Counted from the stretch's first letter, positions 11,154 through 23,027 are shown. The stretch: DNA of 64,000 nucleotides from Dermanyssus gallinae (GCA_003439945.1 QVRM01002374.1:1-64000), one strand, 5' to 3'. Translations and numbers: made by a program. Notes: a model not told the origin generated them from the letters alone.

Positions 11154-11745
11154 TAAAGTGCTTTTGAGAAAATAATCAAATATTTCGCTAGTAAATGTGT
11201 TTCTACTTTATAAAGAGTCCTTCGTGTATGTATATATATATATATAAGTGTGTGACCTTTGTGCAAAACTGTGCCAACTGACAACTAGTCAGAGCAACAC
11301 GTATGCGTGGGAAGTCTTAGAAATTCAAAGGTGTCAGAATGGCAACATTGCTAAAATAAGTATTTAGAGCGGCTACCTGCAAAACGACGAAGTCCAGCCA
11401 AATGCTCGACGTGCTGTCGTAGTACCCTAGCAGCACTAAAGGACAACGTCCCACTACGTTTCGTTGGATAAGCAGAGAGCGTGTCGCGACTGCTAAGCAG
11501 CGGCGTCGTGGTGAGGACCACGTATGTGCGCTCATGTCGGCTGGGTCACGCTTGGCTTCAATGAATTCGGCACCGGCCGACATAGGGGCTGGCCGAAGCA
11601 TGATATGCCTTGCGCGGCCTAATAGCAGTTACGGACGTCTGCACTAAGATGTTTGCCCCCAACTGCGTGCACTGTATGATGCTAGCAAACTACGATCTCT
11701 GTTTGCTGTAATACTTGAGGGATATATTCTCAATTACTAAACGTA

Positions 11746-11777
<32 letters not shown>

Positions 11778-12648
11778 CATATTCAGTACTTACTATATGT
11801 GGAACTACAGTTTACTTGAATAAACTAGTCTGCCGAAAGAATAATTGATTTAAATACCGTTGTATTGGTTTATATTTTTTTTCAAATTTGAGTTAATATT
11901 TACGTGCATCATTTGCTTCGCTATTGTTGACTAGGCCATTACCGGTATGTGCCTTTGGCGATGTAGGCAGGCCTTATTTATTGTTGTCTTTGTTTTGTTT
12001 TTGTTTTGGTGTTGGTATTATTGTGGTCGATGTGTGCTGTTATTGTTGTTTGGGTGTTTTCCTTTTTGTCGCTATGATCGTCGTTTTCTCGTAACTGTTG
12101 ATGGTGGTGGTTGTGGAGATGTTATCAATGTGGTTATCGTTGTTGTTGTTGTTGTCGCTGTTGTTGTTTTAGTCGCAGCAGATTGGTACCATTGGTATCG
12201 TCGTCGTTTAGTGGCTAGAGTTATGATTAGTAATAAGGTATTCTATTTTTTAAAGGTGTCGTAAATTTTTGTCAGATTCTTAGATTACAGAGCTCTATTC
12301 AGTGTCGCAGCTACACCGGTCAAGGTTATATAGCATGTTAGCGTTCGATGTCAGCATGGTAATGTTTTTATCGTCCTGACTCAATGGGGAGATTATCTGT
12401 CTGTGTGTCTCTTCGATGCCCGCTTTGATATGAGATAGACCCTCTTTCCTCAAAGCGTGGTAATTAGCTGACATGGTGTTTTTGTCGCGTATTTGGCGAT
12501 GGCATACCATCACCATTATCTATTGGGTGGGGTCGCATTTTGATTTTGCCAGCTACAGAATTTCATTTAGGAGTTCGAGACCATTTTTAACAGCACCTTT
12601 TGGGCTATATTGGTGCCTCACATCACAGCATACTAAGATGTGAACTCC

Positions 12649-12651
<3 letters not shown>

Positions 12652-12710
<59 letters not shown>
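12652..12710. repeat. (AT)n microsatellite, about 59 bp
   Basis: An uninterrupted AT dinucleotide tract. Confidence 0.95.
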
Positions 12711-12719
<9 letters not shown>

Positions 12720-13569
12720 CGCGACGACGAATCTGTCGAGATACCCGAAGACGGCGTTACCTTTAACTACGCTGGTAGTAACTCTAGCGACATAAAATAC
12801 GTAAAAGCTAAATGAAACGAGGTAGTTCTATGTTGCTATAGCGGGATTTATTTAATGTATATTCTTTACCATGGCTCGTCTTCGCCAAAGCGCAAACTAA
12901 ATACGCATTTTTAACAATCTCCTTGATATTACTGACTGCGTATAATTAACGATTTTGCGGTTTACCATCCTCCTCGTGGCATCTTATCATCTGCCTGCAA
13001 GGACATTTGACGTATACATGTGCTACTCATCTTCGATCTTACAGGGCGCTACAGCGGAGAGACGAACACGAAATCGGAACACAAAAGGCGTTACTCTATA
13101 TATATGGTCTCACCTAAAAGATGTAGATGTATACAAATGTGCTTGGTTGCGTGGGCGGTTTAAAATAGAGCAAAGCGTAGAGAGCGTAAAACTAACTGAA
13201 TCGTAAACAAGCTCCTCGTTTCCTGCAAGCTTCCTTGTTCGTTGACAGCATTCTCTTCGGAGTATATGAATATCCGAGGTTAAGGCTAGTAGGAATATCG
13301 GGGAAAGCCTTAGTTGCTTTTCCCAGCAGAGGTATTGACGCCCCTCCCTCAGCCTACACATGCACGCACGTGCTATGCTTCTGCTGGGGAAAGAAGATCT
13401 TTCCGTTCGTAGCCGGCAGACGAGCGGCCGGCCGCGCTGATCAACGGCAAAAAAAACTTTAAGACTAAGAGCAGCAGTTTGCTCGAGTTCCCCTACATGT
13501 TCCATCCAGGCTGTATCGCTTGGCGGTCTCGATTCGCCGCCACACTTCTCGCCTCGTCTCGCGTGACAG

Positions 13570-13788
13570 ATGAGGTGGGCCATGTACACACGAACCGCCG
13601 ACCCCAGTCACTGTCGTTCACCCCGCACCCCGCTCATGCAAGGCAGACGGCACCCTGCCTCAGAGAAACGGAGTGTACAATACATCTTGGAGTACGAAGA
13701 CTACCGTAGTGGCAGACGGGCAGGTTTCACCATTGGCCGCAACAGGGGTCCAACCCCTCCATCGCCGGGCAGAGCTGATTGCGAGGTG
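13570..13788 (+). CDS. Candidate internal exon, product unknown
   Basis: An open frame running through 13570-13788 reads as ordinary protein rather than simple repeat. It includes a stretch around residues 32-60 with YILEYEDYRSGRR and a following proline-rich part, GPTPPSPGR. Codon use is GC-rich at third positions compared with the flanks. It is followed at once by a good splice donor, GTGAGT, at 13789-13794, after which the sequence turns into GT-rich intron-like DNA. A possible acceptor AG lies at 13641-13642 after a C-rich run. I do not recognise the protein. The antisense strand is also open here, which weakens the case. Confidence 0.25.
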
Positions 13789-15555
13789 GTGAGTAGATGT
13801 GTGCATACGTATGTGTGTGTGTGTGTTTGTCTGCATTGGTGTATTTGTGCGTGGGTTTCGATCTCTGGACAAAGTTCGTTAGGAAGGCCTGACATCGAGG
13901 CAGCCAATGAGAACTTTGTTGTGGTAGGCTACTGGTGGATCGAGTGGGTGATGCAGGGAAAATGTAACTCAGACTTGCCGCTTTCCTTGGTCGTGCTTAG
14001 AGTATTCTAATCAAAGCCGGTGGGCTAGTCGGCCCGGGGGCTGTCCTGTAGATCCTGAGGATTTTGGGTCTTAGCATGGCCATGCCACAGGCAACTAATG
14101 CCGTTCTTCTAACTCGTGCCTCGGTTCGCAGCTGGGAAAACTCGAGGGGGATTCACCTAGGCTGCATCCTGGTCGGCTCCTAGCTATAGTCTTCAGAACG
14201 TCTCCGGGTTCCCAACAGGCCTTGTGTCCTGCCGTTATTTTGATGTCCTTACTTCCGCATTCCGTCCTTACTTTCTTTAACGGAAATATAAACTCTTAAT
14301 AAAGGACATGGTACTCAGCCTCATTTTGTATTCCCTTTTATAACATCGCGACCCAGCGTTGTGTTGAAATTGTTTTTTACACCCGTTATACATTTATGTA
14401 TAGCTTTCCCTATGTTCGTTGTGAGGTGCAAACTATTGGTCTGCACAGGGTACGTATATGCATTTATGTATAGATACAAGTAAAGATGTGTGCATTTGCA
14501 TGCATACATATATGCATATATACATGTGACACGTGTCAGCTTAGACTGTGGGGTCGCTGGCAGAGATTGGCTGGCTCTTGTTGCTTAACTTGGCAGATGG
14601 AGCCAAATCTGAAATGATTCGTGTCCTGTTGTTGCATTTGAAATTGATTTGCGCCCGTCTGCCCGGGAGGCGCTGTTCCCTCCCTGGTCCCATCTGCCGC
14701 CACAGTAGCCCCGCTGGGACTGGAGACCGCAAGCTAGATACAACTTCGCAATACAGGCGTTTATGTATGTATGCCGGCGTGCGCCGGAGTCACAAGTGTC
14801 TGTTGGGCGTGTCTGCTCGTGGGCCTGTACGCCCAACCATGACATCTAATCTCGTTCGGGCCTCGCTTGTCGCTGGGAATTGGCTATCCTTTGCTACTAC
14901 GAAAGATGGGCTACCGAGGACACCAGAAAATGGGAGAACTACCTCTTTCAGCCGCACTCCTAACAGCCTCAGTCCTTAATTCTGCTCACGCCATGTATCC
15001 ACTTGTTTTGCTGCATCCAGACAAAGATCTACACATACAACCATATATATAGGCAGGCACGAATTTGTATTTTTTGCCCATATAGGATAGGGTAAGCTTA
15101 GATGAAAAAGGCTGAGAAGAGTCAGAAAAAGCAAGCCAGGAATTAAACAATCTGTCCAGGTCTAGACGCCGAGAACGCAAGAATATCTGCAATGTTTGAC
15201 TTCAGTGGAGAGCTGCTGCGCTTTACACAAAGAGTGACATGCACCACTTTTCACTGCAGAAAGATTGAGCAAAGTGCAAATACTCAACTTCAGCCCTGCT
15301 GGATCAGTTCTTATGCAGTTGAAGCTCACTGCTTGCGACGAGATCCAAGGCCGCAACGCAGTGACTACAGCTTTCTGCTGCGCATCTGGAGAAGGAGGTT
15401 TACGCAGAAGGAAGAGTGGATTAGTCTCGGAGTTGGCAGCTTCTTCAATAGGTCTAGACGTTTGCTAAAAGCTCACAAGAATATTCCTACTGATGACTGA
15501 GAAATTAGATTTTGTTCAATTTTAAATAAGCAAACACCCTCACAAAATGCACCAT
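13789..15555. other. Unique non-coding stretch
   Basis: No gene recognised. GT-rich DNA at about 13808-13830 follows the candidate splice donor. The remainder is mostly unique sequence of mixed composition with few microsatellites, the least repetitive part of the first 20 kb. AATAAA near 14300 is not linked to any frame I can support. Confidence 0.5.
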
Positions 15556-15580
15556 TATATATATATATATATATACAGGG

Positions 15581-16482
15581 TGTATCGTAAAAAGTTGTAC
15601 TTCTTTCGAGGTTTGATAGAGCTCGGCAAGAAAATAATTTTTCCCAATGGGCGGAAGCCAAGAAAACGTTTTGTTTAGGAGTGAGGATGAAATTTAGAAA
15701 AGTCGTTATTCTGCCTTATTTTCTCCTACATAGTTGTACAAAATCTACGTTTGCGGCAGAACCAGTCAACGCATGAAGCAACCGATCATACCAGTGTGTT
15801 CGGCGGAAAATTTTGCATAGCCTAAATGACACCTAACGCAAGCTAGCAAAAAGCAAATAGGTGGAATAAAAAAAATCATAAAAAGTCGATTTGTTAATAT
15901 AATTTACGTTGAAGCTTTCACGTGCAAAATCTAAAAATGTTGCCATTGCGCACAAATGACGAACACTCTCTGACGATAGCAAATTTAATGCCCGTCATTT
16001 TCGTACCAAAGTGATGGTGCTGCGCTACGTAGTTGCTGAGAAACTAGGCTTTTTCGACAGCCATATCAAAAGCAAAGGCATGCATACTTCCTAGCATCTT
16101 GACCTGCTTTACCACAGAAACCACTTGCGCACGTCCAGAAACACACCAGCATTTATTTATTATAAGAAGTGCTCGAAGTTCCGTCCGCCTACCACTAAAC
16201 ACGTTCTGTAGCGATTGCACAGGCTCTCTTGCACTCGTGTAAATATGTTAGGCATTGCCCTAACGGCGTCAGCAGCGTTGAATATACGGTCAACCAGATC
16301 TTCACGCGATTCAACGGGGGTTTCGTAGACAACACTCTTTAGGTAGCCCCACAAAAAAAAAGTCGAGGCTTGTTAAATCGGGGGAGCGAGGTGGCCAAGC
16401 TATAGACCCGCCTCGGCCGATCCACCGATTCTTGAATGCTTCGTTTAGGTATTCTCGAACCGTAGCAGAGTTGTGTGGCGGC
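15581..16482 (-). repeat. Left arm of mariner inverted repeat (about 902 bp)
   Basis: Pairs with 16746-17645 over about 0.9 kb. Visible differences are few: one T more in the run encoding the DFF motif, CGA versus TGA, CTA versus TCA near the GY(L/Q)K codons, and scattered substitutions near 15890 and 15745. Confidence 0.9.
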
Positions 16483-16745
16483 ATTTTCAGACGAAAGCTT
16501 TCCAGGATGCCTTCTAACAACTGGGTAACGTATGAATCAAAAACGCGCGATACGCAGCTGCATCTAATCTGGCGGAAACAAACACACCAGCATTGTTTAC
16601 GCTGAGCAGCCGGCTTTGTTTCGAAATTATTCTCCGTTCGCACAAGCTTCTATCGGAAATTTGCGCGGGCTTTGATTCGGAATTCGTCATTCGAGACGCC
16701 AAAACACCATAAGAAAAACCGCCAACGCCAAAAGCATGATGGTGC
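16160..16745 (-). pseudogene. Mariner-like transposase, 3' part, left copy (broken)
   Basis: Read on the minus strand, the spacer gives a mid-transposase segment (SARLDAAAYRAF), then after a frameshift FDSYVTQLLEGILESF. This is followed by PPHNSATVREYLNEAF, WPPRSPDLT and LDFF, and finally a C-terminal block ending NFEHFL with stop. Family members have WFQHDGA before PPH. Here LKM joins PPH directly, as if seven codons including the second catalytic Asp were deleted. One extra T in the run at about 16353-16361 shifts the frame again. It cannot encode active transposase. The N-terminal DNA-binding half is absent. Confidence 0.8.
16483..16745. other. Spacer between inverted arms
   Basis: 263 bp of single-copy sequence that extends the left (minus-strand) transposase copy upstream. 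The last dozen bases (16732-16745) instead read on the plus strand as the KHDGA codons that precede the right arm, so the junction between the two copies lies near 16732. Confidence 0.6.
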
Positions 16746-17067
16746 GCCGCCACACAACTCTGCTACGGTTTGAGAATACCTAAACGAAGCATTCAAGAAT
16801 CGGTGGATCGGCCGAGGCGGGTCTATAGCTTGGCCACCTCGCTCCCCCGATTTAACAAGCCTCGACTTTTTTTTGTGGGGCTATCAAAAGAGTGTTGTCT
16901 ACGAAACCCCCGTTGAATCGCGTGAAGATCTGGTTGACCGTATATTCAACGCTGCTGACGCCGTTAGGGCAATGCCTAACATATTTACACGAGTGCAAGA
17001 GAGCCTGTGCAATCGCTACAGAACGTGTTTAGTGGTAGGCGGACGGAACTTCGAGCACTTCTTATAA
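16735..17067 (+). pseudogene. Mariner-like transposase, C-terminal part, right copy
   Basis: Plus-strand frame starting HDGAPPH, with the presumed second catalytic Asp at 16738-16740. It continues through NSATV, a TGA stop at 16771-16773 where the left copy has CGA (Arg), then EYLNEAF, WPPRSPDLT with the presumed third catalytic Asp at 16849-16851, LDFFLWGYQKSVVYETP, and ends NFEHFL with TAA at 17065-17067. Thirty-six codons separate the two Asp codons. The stop fits CpG decay. AATAAA follows the stop within a few bases. The frame is otherwise open, but the protein lacks its N-terminal half and first catalytic Asp. Confidence 0.85.
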
Positions 17068-17640
17068 TAAATAAATGCTGGTGTGTTTCTGGACGTGCGC
17101 AAGTGGTTTCTGTGGTAAAGCAGGTCAAGATGCTAGGAAGTATGCATGCCTTTGCTTTTGATATGGCTGTCGAAAAAGCCTAGTTTCTCAGCAACTACGT
17201 AGCGCAGCACCATCACTTTGGTACGAAAATGACGGGCATTAAATTTGCTATCATCAGAGAGTGTTCGTCATTTGTGCGCAATGGCAAAATTTTTAGATTT
17301 TGCACGTGAAAGCTTCAACGTAAGTTATAACAACAAATCGACTTTTTATGATTTTTTTATTCCACCTATTTGCTTTTTGCTAGCTTGCGTTAGGTGTCAT
17401 TTAGGCTATGCAAAATTTTCCGCCGAACACACTGGTATGATCGGTTGCTTCATGCGTTGACTGGTTCTCCCGCAAACGTAGATTTTGTACAATTATGTAG
17501 GAGAAAATAAGGCAGAATAACGACTTTTCTAAATTTCATCCTCACTCCTAAACAAAACGTTTTCTTGGCTTCCGCCCATTGGGAAAAATTATTTTCTTGC
17601 CGAGCTCTATCAAACCTCGAAAGAAGTACAACTTTTTACG

Positions 17641-17645
<5 letters not shown>
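16746..17645 (+). repeat. Right arm of mariner inverted repeat (about 900 bp)
   Basis: Reverse complement of 15581-16482. It ends in (AT)n at 17645-17672, six or so bases short of the CACCCTG terminus predicted from the left end. Confidence 0.9.
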
Positions 17646-17675
<30 letters not shown>

Positions 17676-18033
17676 AAGTAGATGCACAGAGCATGTTGTT
17701 TAACGCATAATGCAATATTTGTATAAGGCCGTAAATTACTATAAACCGGCTTGCTTCGATTGCTGAACGAGTAGCGATACCGACACCATAGCGTCGAAAA
17801 GAACGCGCTACAGTCAGACGTGTAAGTTTATTCGAAATTGAAACGGATTATCGAAAAATGTCACGGCCAGTAAAGAGTCGGTAACTTTTGCTAGCGCAGT
17901 TACGCAGGTGTTCTATTCCGTGTGTCTCACATACATAAAGCGTGTCTCCAATGGAGCACTCCAAGTACACGTGTCGAGATATACTTATAATGGATATATA
18001 TTGGAAAAGAGAAGGAAAGCGAAGAGAAAATAA

Positions 18034-18034
18034 T

Positions 18035-18062
<28 letters not shown>
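18034..18062. repeat. (GA)n microsatellite
   Basis: About 29 bp of GA dinucleotide, followed by a short GC run. Confidence 0.9.
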
Positions 18063-18066
<4 letters not shown>

Positions 18067-18337
18067 CGCGCAAAAGATTCCCCATTGCAAGTCGGCGGTG
18101 GCTGTCTTGTCGTCATTGCGTAACCGTTGGCACCAGTCAGCAATCCACCAGCCGCTCAGGCATGCATGTACGAATAAAAGGAAAGCAACAACTCGTTACG
18201 GTGCAGTTTGTGCTCGCTCATGAACGAGGGAGGGAAGAACTTCTCTCCGTTGCGCATAGATAGCCACGCCGCGCTCTTATTATTGTGCAAGCGCTGCACC
18301 TAATACAGTGATGAATAACCGTATGCGAATGCTCGAA

Positions 18338-18398
18338 CACCCCCGCCCCCTTCCACCCCGCCCCGTTCGACCCCGCCCCCCTTCCACCCCCGCCCTCC
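18338..18398 (-). repeat. C-rich tandem duplication, G4-prone on minus strand
   Basis: Two imperfect copies of a roughly 30-bp unit (CCCCGCCCCC, TTCCACCCC, then GCCC) separated by GTTCGA. The minus strand has many runs of three to six G within 60 bp, well above the four needed for a G-quadruplex. Confidence 0.8.
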
Positions 18399-20426
18399 AT
18401 ATATGCGAATATGAGCCTGTGCTCACTATGTCCCTCATAACTCGATGATGGGACGACATGTTGTGCGTCGTATTTGCTTCGTTTTGACTGTTGAAGCTGT
18501 TCCGATCATCTCTGCGCTAGCGAGTGATCGCCGTCGTAACGATGTGTATGATGACTCTTCTCTTGGTTGTTCTCTGGTGCTTGTGTGACATTTCAGGTGG
18601 GTCCAGACGTGATTCGCGTGACGCGACGCGAACATGATGATTCGTTACTTGTTGGTACGTCTGTCTGTCTGTCTGTAGTCGTCATTGGGAGTACTCACGC
18701 TCTGCTGGAGAGAGACGCCGTGTGATGAGCTTGCGCTGCATGTTGGCACATTTCCGCGGCGTAGCGTGGCGTACTTCGTTTTCCTTGGCTTTCTGTCGGC
18801 AACAGACACCGACAACTACTAATACTTGCTGGTATTCTTTTTCTTTATAATATGATGATGATGATGATTATTGACTATGACCACTGCTACCACTAACTAC
18901 TATGATCAATACCACCGATACGATACGAATAGACAGACAGAGACGCACACAGAGAGACAGCCATTGCTGGCAGGCGGCACGATATGATTTGCTGTGATGA
19001 GATACCAACGCAGTACGACGGTGGTGTGATGATCATTTCAATGTTTCTGTTTTTGATGTTGTTGTTGTTGCTGCTGCTGCTGCTGTTGTTGTTGCTGTTG
19101 TTGTTCTTAATGCTGTTGATGGCTGAGGATGATCGCCGATGCGACCCAACGTACGCGTCTTTTCGTTCTGAAGGGCTGGCCGTAAATGCCATAGTCGTCC
19201 TAAAGAACGAAAGAAGAAAAAATACGAAAGAAAAAGAGCAACAAGTACAAGAAGAAGAAGAAGAAGAGGAAAAAGAAAGCCTAACAGAAATCAAGAAAAG
19301 CGAGACAAACGAACAAACGTGTTCAGACAAAGCCACAAGCCCACAGATAGACAGGTAGATAGATCGACTGAGAGATAGGCAAACAGACAGTCAACCCATA
19401 ATGGTCAGTTCAGACTCACTCAGTAAGTGGTGTCCTTCTCGACTGGATCGTGGCGCTGGTTCGCCCACGAAAACGGCAACACAAGAATGACCCTCACGGG
19501 ACATCGACAAGTCCGCCCTTCGCCATCATTGTTACCGTCTTCATCATCATCATCATCATCATCATCACCACCATCACCATCGTCATCATTATCATGATCA
19601 TCATCAGTATCAATGTTCCTGGCGTCGGCGCGTTCGGTGGCTACGGTGGTCTTCGTCCCTCGTGCATCTCGTTGACGGCTCGCAACATCATCATGGTTGT
19701 CGCAGGCCGAGTCATCGCCTACAAAATGACAACAGCTACGGCAACAACAGCAGGAACAACAAGAACGACAACAACAGCAGCAACGACAGCACAGCGATAC
19801 ACCTATCATGGTCATGTCAGCAGTGACAGCTGTTCCATTATGTCACCACCATACGGCCAGAGCAACAACAACGACGACGACAAATGCCATCGCATTTGCA
19901 AATGCTGTCCACTTTACTAGTGTGCCGCTCTGCAGCGACTTTTGAAACTACAACTTGACAGAAAATTATTGTACTCGATCCAGGAGGGTTTAATTTCCTG
20001 TCTATCCAACGCAGTAGATCTAATGTCAACCTTTCTGTAAAAAAAAACGCCATAGCTTGGGCTCCCGGCGGCCGATCTAAAATATCTACATACTATACTT
20101 ATAAGTCCTTCGGTTATTATGCCTGGTAATTATACAAAATCTCTCTCAGGCAAGGTGACAAAATTGTCTTATGTCTCCGATAGATACATACTTCCGACAC
20201 CTATTTTTCTTCGCCCGCACAATGGCGTAAACAGCCCGGGCCGCAATGTGACAGACCATTGCAGGTACTATTAAAGAGTCAGTCACGCTGGCGTCGTGTG
20301 ACGCAGCGCCGTTCCACCTTCAAACGTTGTCAGCGTCATTCCGTCAGGTAGCCGGCAGGTCTGTGAATCTGGCAGTCTTGCTGCACAGTCTATCTCGCAA
20401 ATTCAAGAAGACAAAGGTAACACAAT

Positions 20427-20500
20427 GATCTTATAACAAGGGCCAGAAGCTCTTATAGCAAGGGCCCTAGATCTGATGACAAGGGCCATAAGACGACCCC
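20427..20500. repeat. Degenerate 22-bp tandem repeat, three units
   Basis: AAGGGCC recurs at 20438, 20460 and 20481, each preceded by a TATAACA/TATAGCA/GATGACA variant, giving spacings of 22 and 21 bp. Confidence 0.7.
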
Positions 20501-20729
20501 TGTGGATAAAGGATAGACCATGATGACCTAATGGCGCGATTTTTTCCCCATAACTGGAGGATATATATACTGTATTTTAAAAGTTATTTTATAAAACGGC
20601 ATTTCTGTGACACATTTGTGCATCATATATGCGTACATATATATATATATATATATATTGGATATATATAATATAGAGTGATATATATATATATATATCT
20701 ATATATTATAGATATATAGATATATATAT

Positions 20730-20764
<35 letters not shown>

Positions 20765-21426
20765 CTTTATATACATTTATGATTAGCTCTCATCAGACTC
20801 TGACCATAATTGTTCGTTGTCCTTGCTGACTTGTCCGTTACCACTCGCGCTGTTCGGCTTCACGTTTGAGTCGATTTGATGATTCCATGGAGAACCGCCA
20901 ATTTCACCTCACGGCTTAGCAACAGCGCCACCGTGACAATCGCCGTGAGTCTGCGCACTTCAGTATCGCTGGCATCGGTTACGCTCGTCTGCGCTACGGC
21001 AAGCTAATAAGTCAGCGTGGCCACATTTGTAATCGACATAATCGAACATTTTAGCGCCAGTTGGCACAAATTGGCCTCCAATCGTTATCGATGTTGTTGT
21101 TTTTAACTCGCGAGTTCCTACCGATCTATGATCACAGTGATTTCACGCGAATATGAGTAAAGCTTTTATCAGAGCCAAAGGAAGGGAATAAACTTATCTG
21201 TAGGACTTGATATAATTGAGCGTACTAACGATAGGACTAAGGCAGCAATGAACAAAATACGGTAGCGCAAACTGTTGAGCATGAAAACGAATAAGGAAGT
21301 GTAAAATAATTAACGATTACTAATATTACGCTGATGGCTACGTACTTTGCAAAGAAACGGTCTACTATTTGATATAATACTATTATATTCGCTTTATGGA
21401 ATACGTTCCAGCTTAGAATTCATGGA

Positions 21427-21457
<31 letters not shown>

Positions 21458-22416
21458 ACCGTGTATTTTTATTACGCTTGTTGCATGCTAAACCTTGACG
21501 TTCGAGAGACGGCTATTGTCCTTCACTGACAGCTATTTCCAATTTCTATTGTAGAACAGGCAACACACTGGCAACCGCCACTGGCAAATGTTTTCAGTCG
21601 CAAGCTCCATTTAAGCGAAGATATTGTGTTTTGACTTTTTTGTACAAATACAAGAGAGCTCTCCTAAGAGAGGCGCGGTTGCCGAACAAAGGTGAGACAG
21701 AAATAATAAACAAAGGTTAGGACTTGATAATAGGTAATCGATGACAACAATAAATTATATAAACAATAGGCTAACCGAATTCGCACACGGCGGGCACAGT
21801 AATGTTCTGTATATAGGCAATCAAGTGACTTCTTCGACGTTTGTGGGTGAAATACGTGAGTTTCGCGTGGCTCTGCGTTTGCCTTCTGCATAGGCAGACT
21901 TCAGGGCTGTTATTATTATTGTGTTGTGCGTTCGTACTGTTCTCGTTGTTTCTACGACCACTGTTTTCTGTCAAACTCAGTTTAGTTACAGTCGTTGTTA
22001 GTTGTGTTATATTGCATGCAATAGCGCTCTATTATTGTTGTTAACTCTAGTACTTTTCATCTCACTTTTATTAGCATCGTTATCGTTGGCCCTCGGCCAC
22101 GTTTGGAAGTAGATGTGTCTCAAACCTGTATCGAGCCAGCGATACAGCGAAAAGATTGCCGGCTTGAGCCATGTCGAACAGCTTGTCACGCACAGCGCGC
22201 GAAGTACAGAAGGGACGGATAGACAGACGGCCGCTGTCTGTCTGCTTGCTGTCCGTCGATTGTTCCGTAGTGAAAGTGGGTGTTCGTTTTTCTAGCGTTT
22301 TTATGCTCGACCTTGCATTTTCTGGAAGCACTGAATGAACAAAGAGTCTTCTATGGCGAAGGTGCGCTGCCTCCTTTCTCTTCGAAGTCGTGCACATAAA
22401 CGCAGTTATGGCATTA

Positions 22417-22452
<36 letters not shown>

Positions 22453-22591
22453 TGTGTGTGTTTGTGCACACATACACATAAGCGCTTCTGACGCAACAGT
22501 TTATGTCCTAAGGTGGACACTTGCGTAACTTTGCGGCGAAACTCTTCATTTTGAGCAACTTTTTCCTCCATTGTTTCTCTCTTCTCTCACT

Positions 22592-22632
<41 letters not shown>

Positions 22633-23027
22633 GATAAAAAAGCTAGCGTCATAGGTCTAGACGGTATTTCTTTCCATTTAGCTGGGTTTATTTAGACAAC
22701 GACTTTTATTGCCACGAGCTGAGGTCACTGGCATCTTTGGCAGCCTAAATGCGGCGTTCAGTGCTCCTCGCAGAACTGGCGCTTAGAAATTAATGCGAAC
22801 AGATTTTTGACAGGTATGTATAAATGGTGTTGCTCAGTAAATACAGTATGCTTTTTTGTGTTACCTTATTAGATAACTTTCGAAGATTAAGCATATCTTA
22901 CTCCATAGCCTGGTAGCGCGATAATCACAGAGCCTATAGGGTGATAGAGCTACCGTGGAGCCGCTTATATGATTACGCGACAGACAGACAGCACATACAG
23001 AGTTTATATAAATACATATATATATAT
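20501..23027. other. Non-coding, AT-rich stretch
   Basis: No gene recognised. Compound (AT)n arrays occur at about 20639-20661 and 20680-20765, with further (AT)n at 21428-21454, 22421-22450 and 22594-22626. A 163-codon minus-strand frame at 22080-22571 is interrupted by an (AT)n-encoded YIYI run and shows no motif. Confidence 0.55.

Larger units (their letters stand above)
10201..13569. other. Non-coding stretch with (AT)n and GTT repeats
   Basis: No gene recognised. It contains (AT)n at 10393-10446, 11058-11080, 11109-11151, about 11757-11777 and 12652-12710, and GTT/GTC-type repeats at about 12015-12170. A minus-strand frame of 159 codons at 13110-13589 is not simple-sequence but shows no motif. 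It lies antisense to the start of the candidate exon that follows. Confidence 0.55.
15576..17645. mobile_element. Mariner-like fold-back composite element
   Basis: Two copies of the 3' half of one Tc1/mariner/IS630-superfamily transposon lie head to head. The left end begins CAGGGTGTATCGTAAAAAG after (TA)n. The right end is its reverse complement but stops at ...CTTTTTACGATACA and passes into (AT)n, so the last six or so bases of the right terminus are missing. Inverted arms are 15581-16482 and 16746-17645, with a spacer at 16483-16745. Both ends therefore carry the same 3' terminal sequence, not a 5'/3' pair. Neither transposase copy is intact. The element sits inside a TA microsatellite, and TA is the target of this superfamily. 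Confidence 0.85.
17646..20420. other. Non-coding stretch rich in simple repeats
   Basis: No gene recognised. It holds a GA array at 18034-18062, the C-rich duplicated block at 18338-18398, GTT/CTG at about 19048-19110, GAA at about 19250-19270, an ATC array at about 19541-19566, and CAA/CAG at about 19735-19790. Frames through these read as poly-L, poly-E, poly-I or poly-T. The complementary frames are equally open, which marks them as repeat-driven. Confidence 0.6.

Noticed and set aside
17245..17460. 71-codon frame downstream of the right transposase copy
   Set aside because: It lies in the 3' non-coding part of the mariner-like element and has an inverted counterpart in the left arm. It does not resemble a protein.
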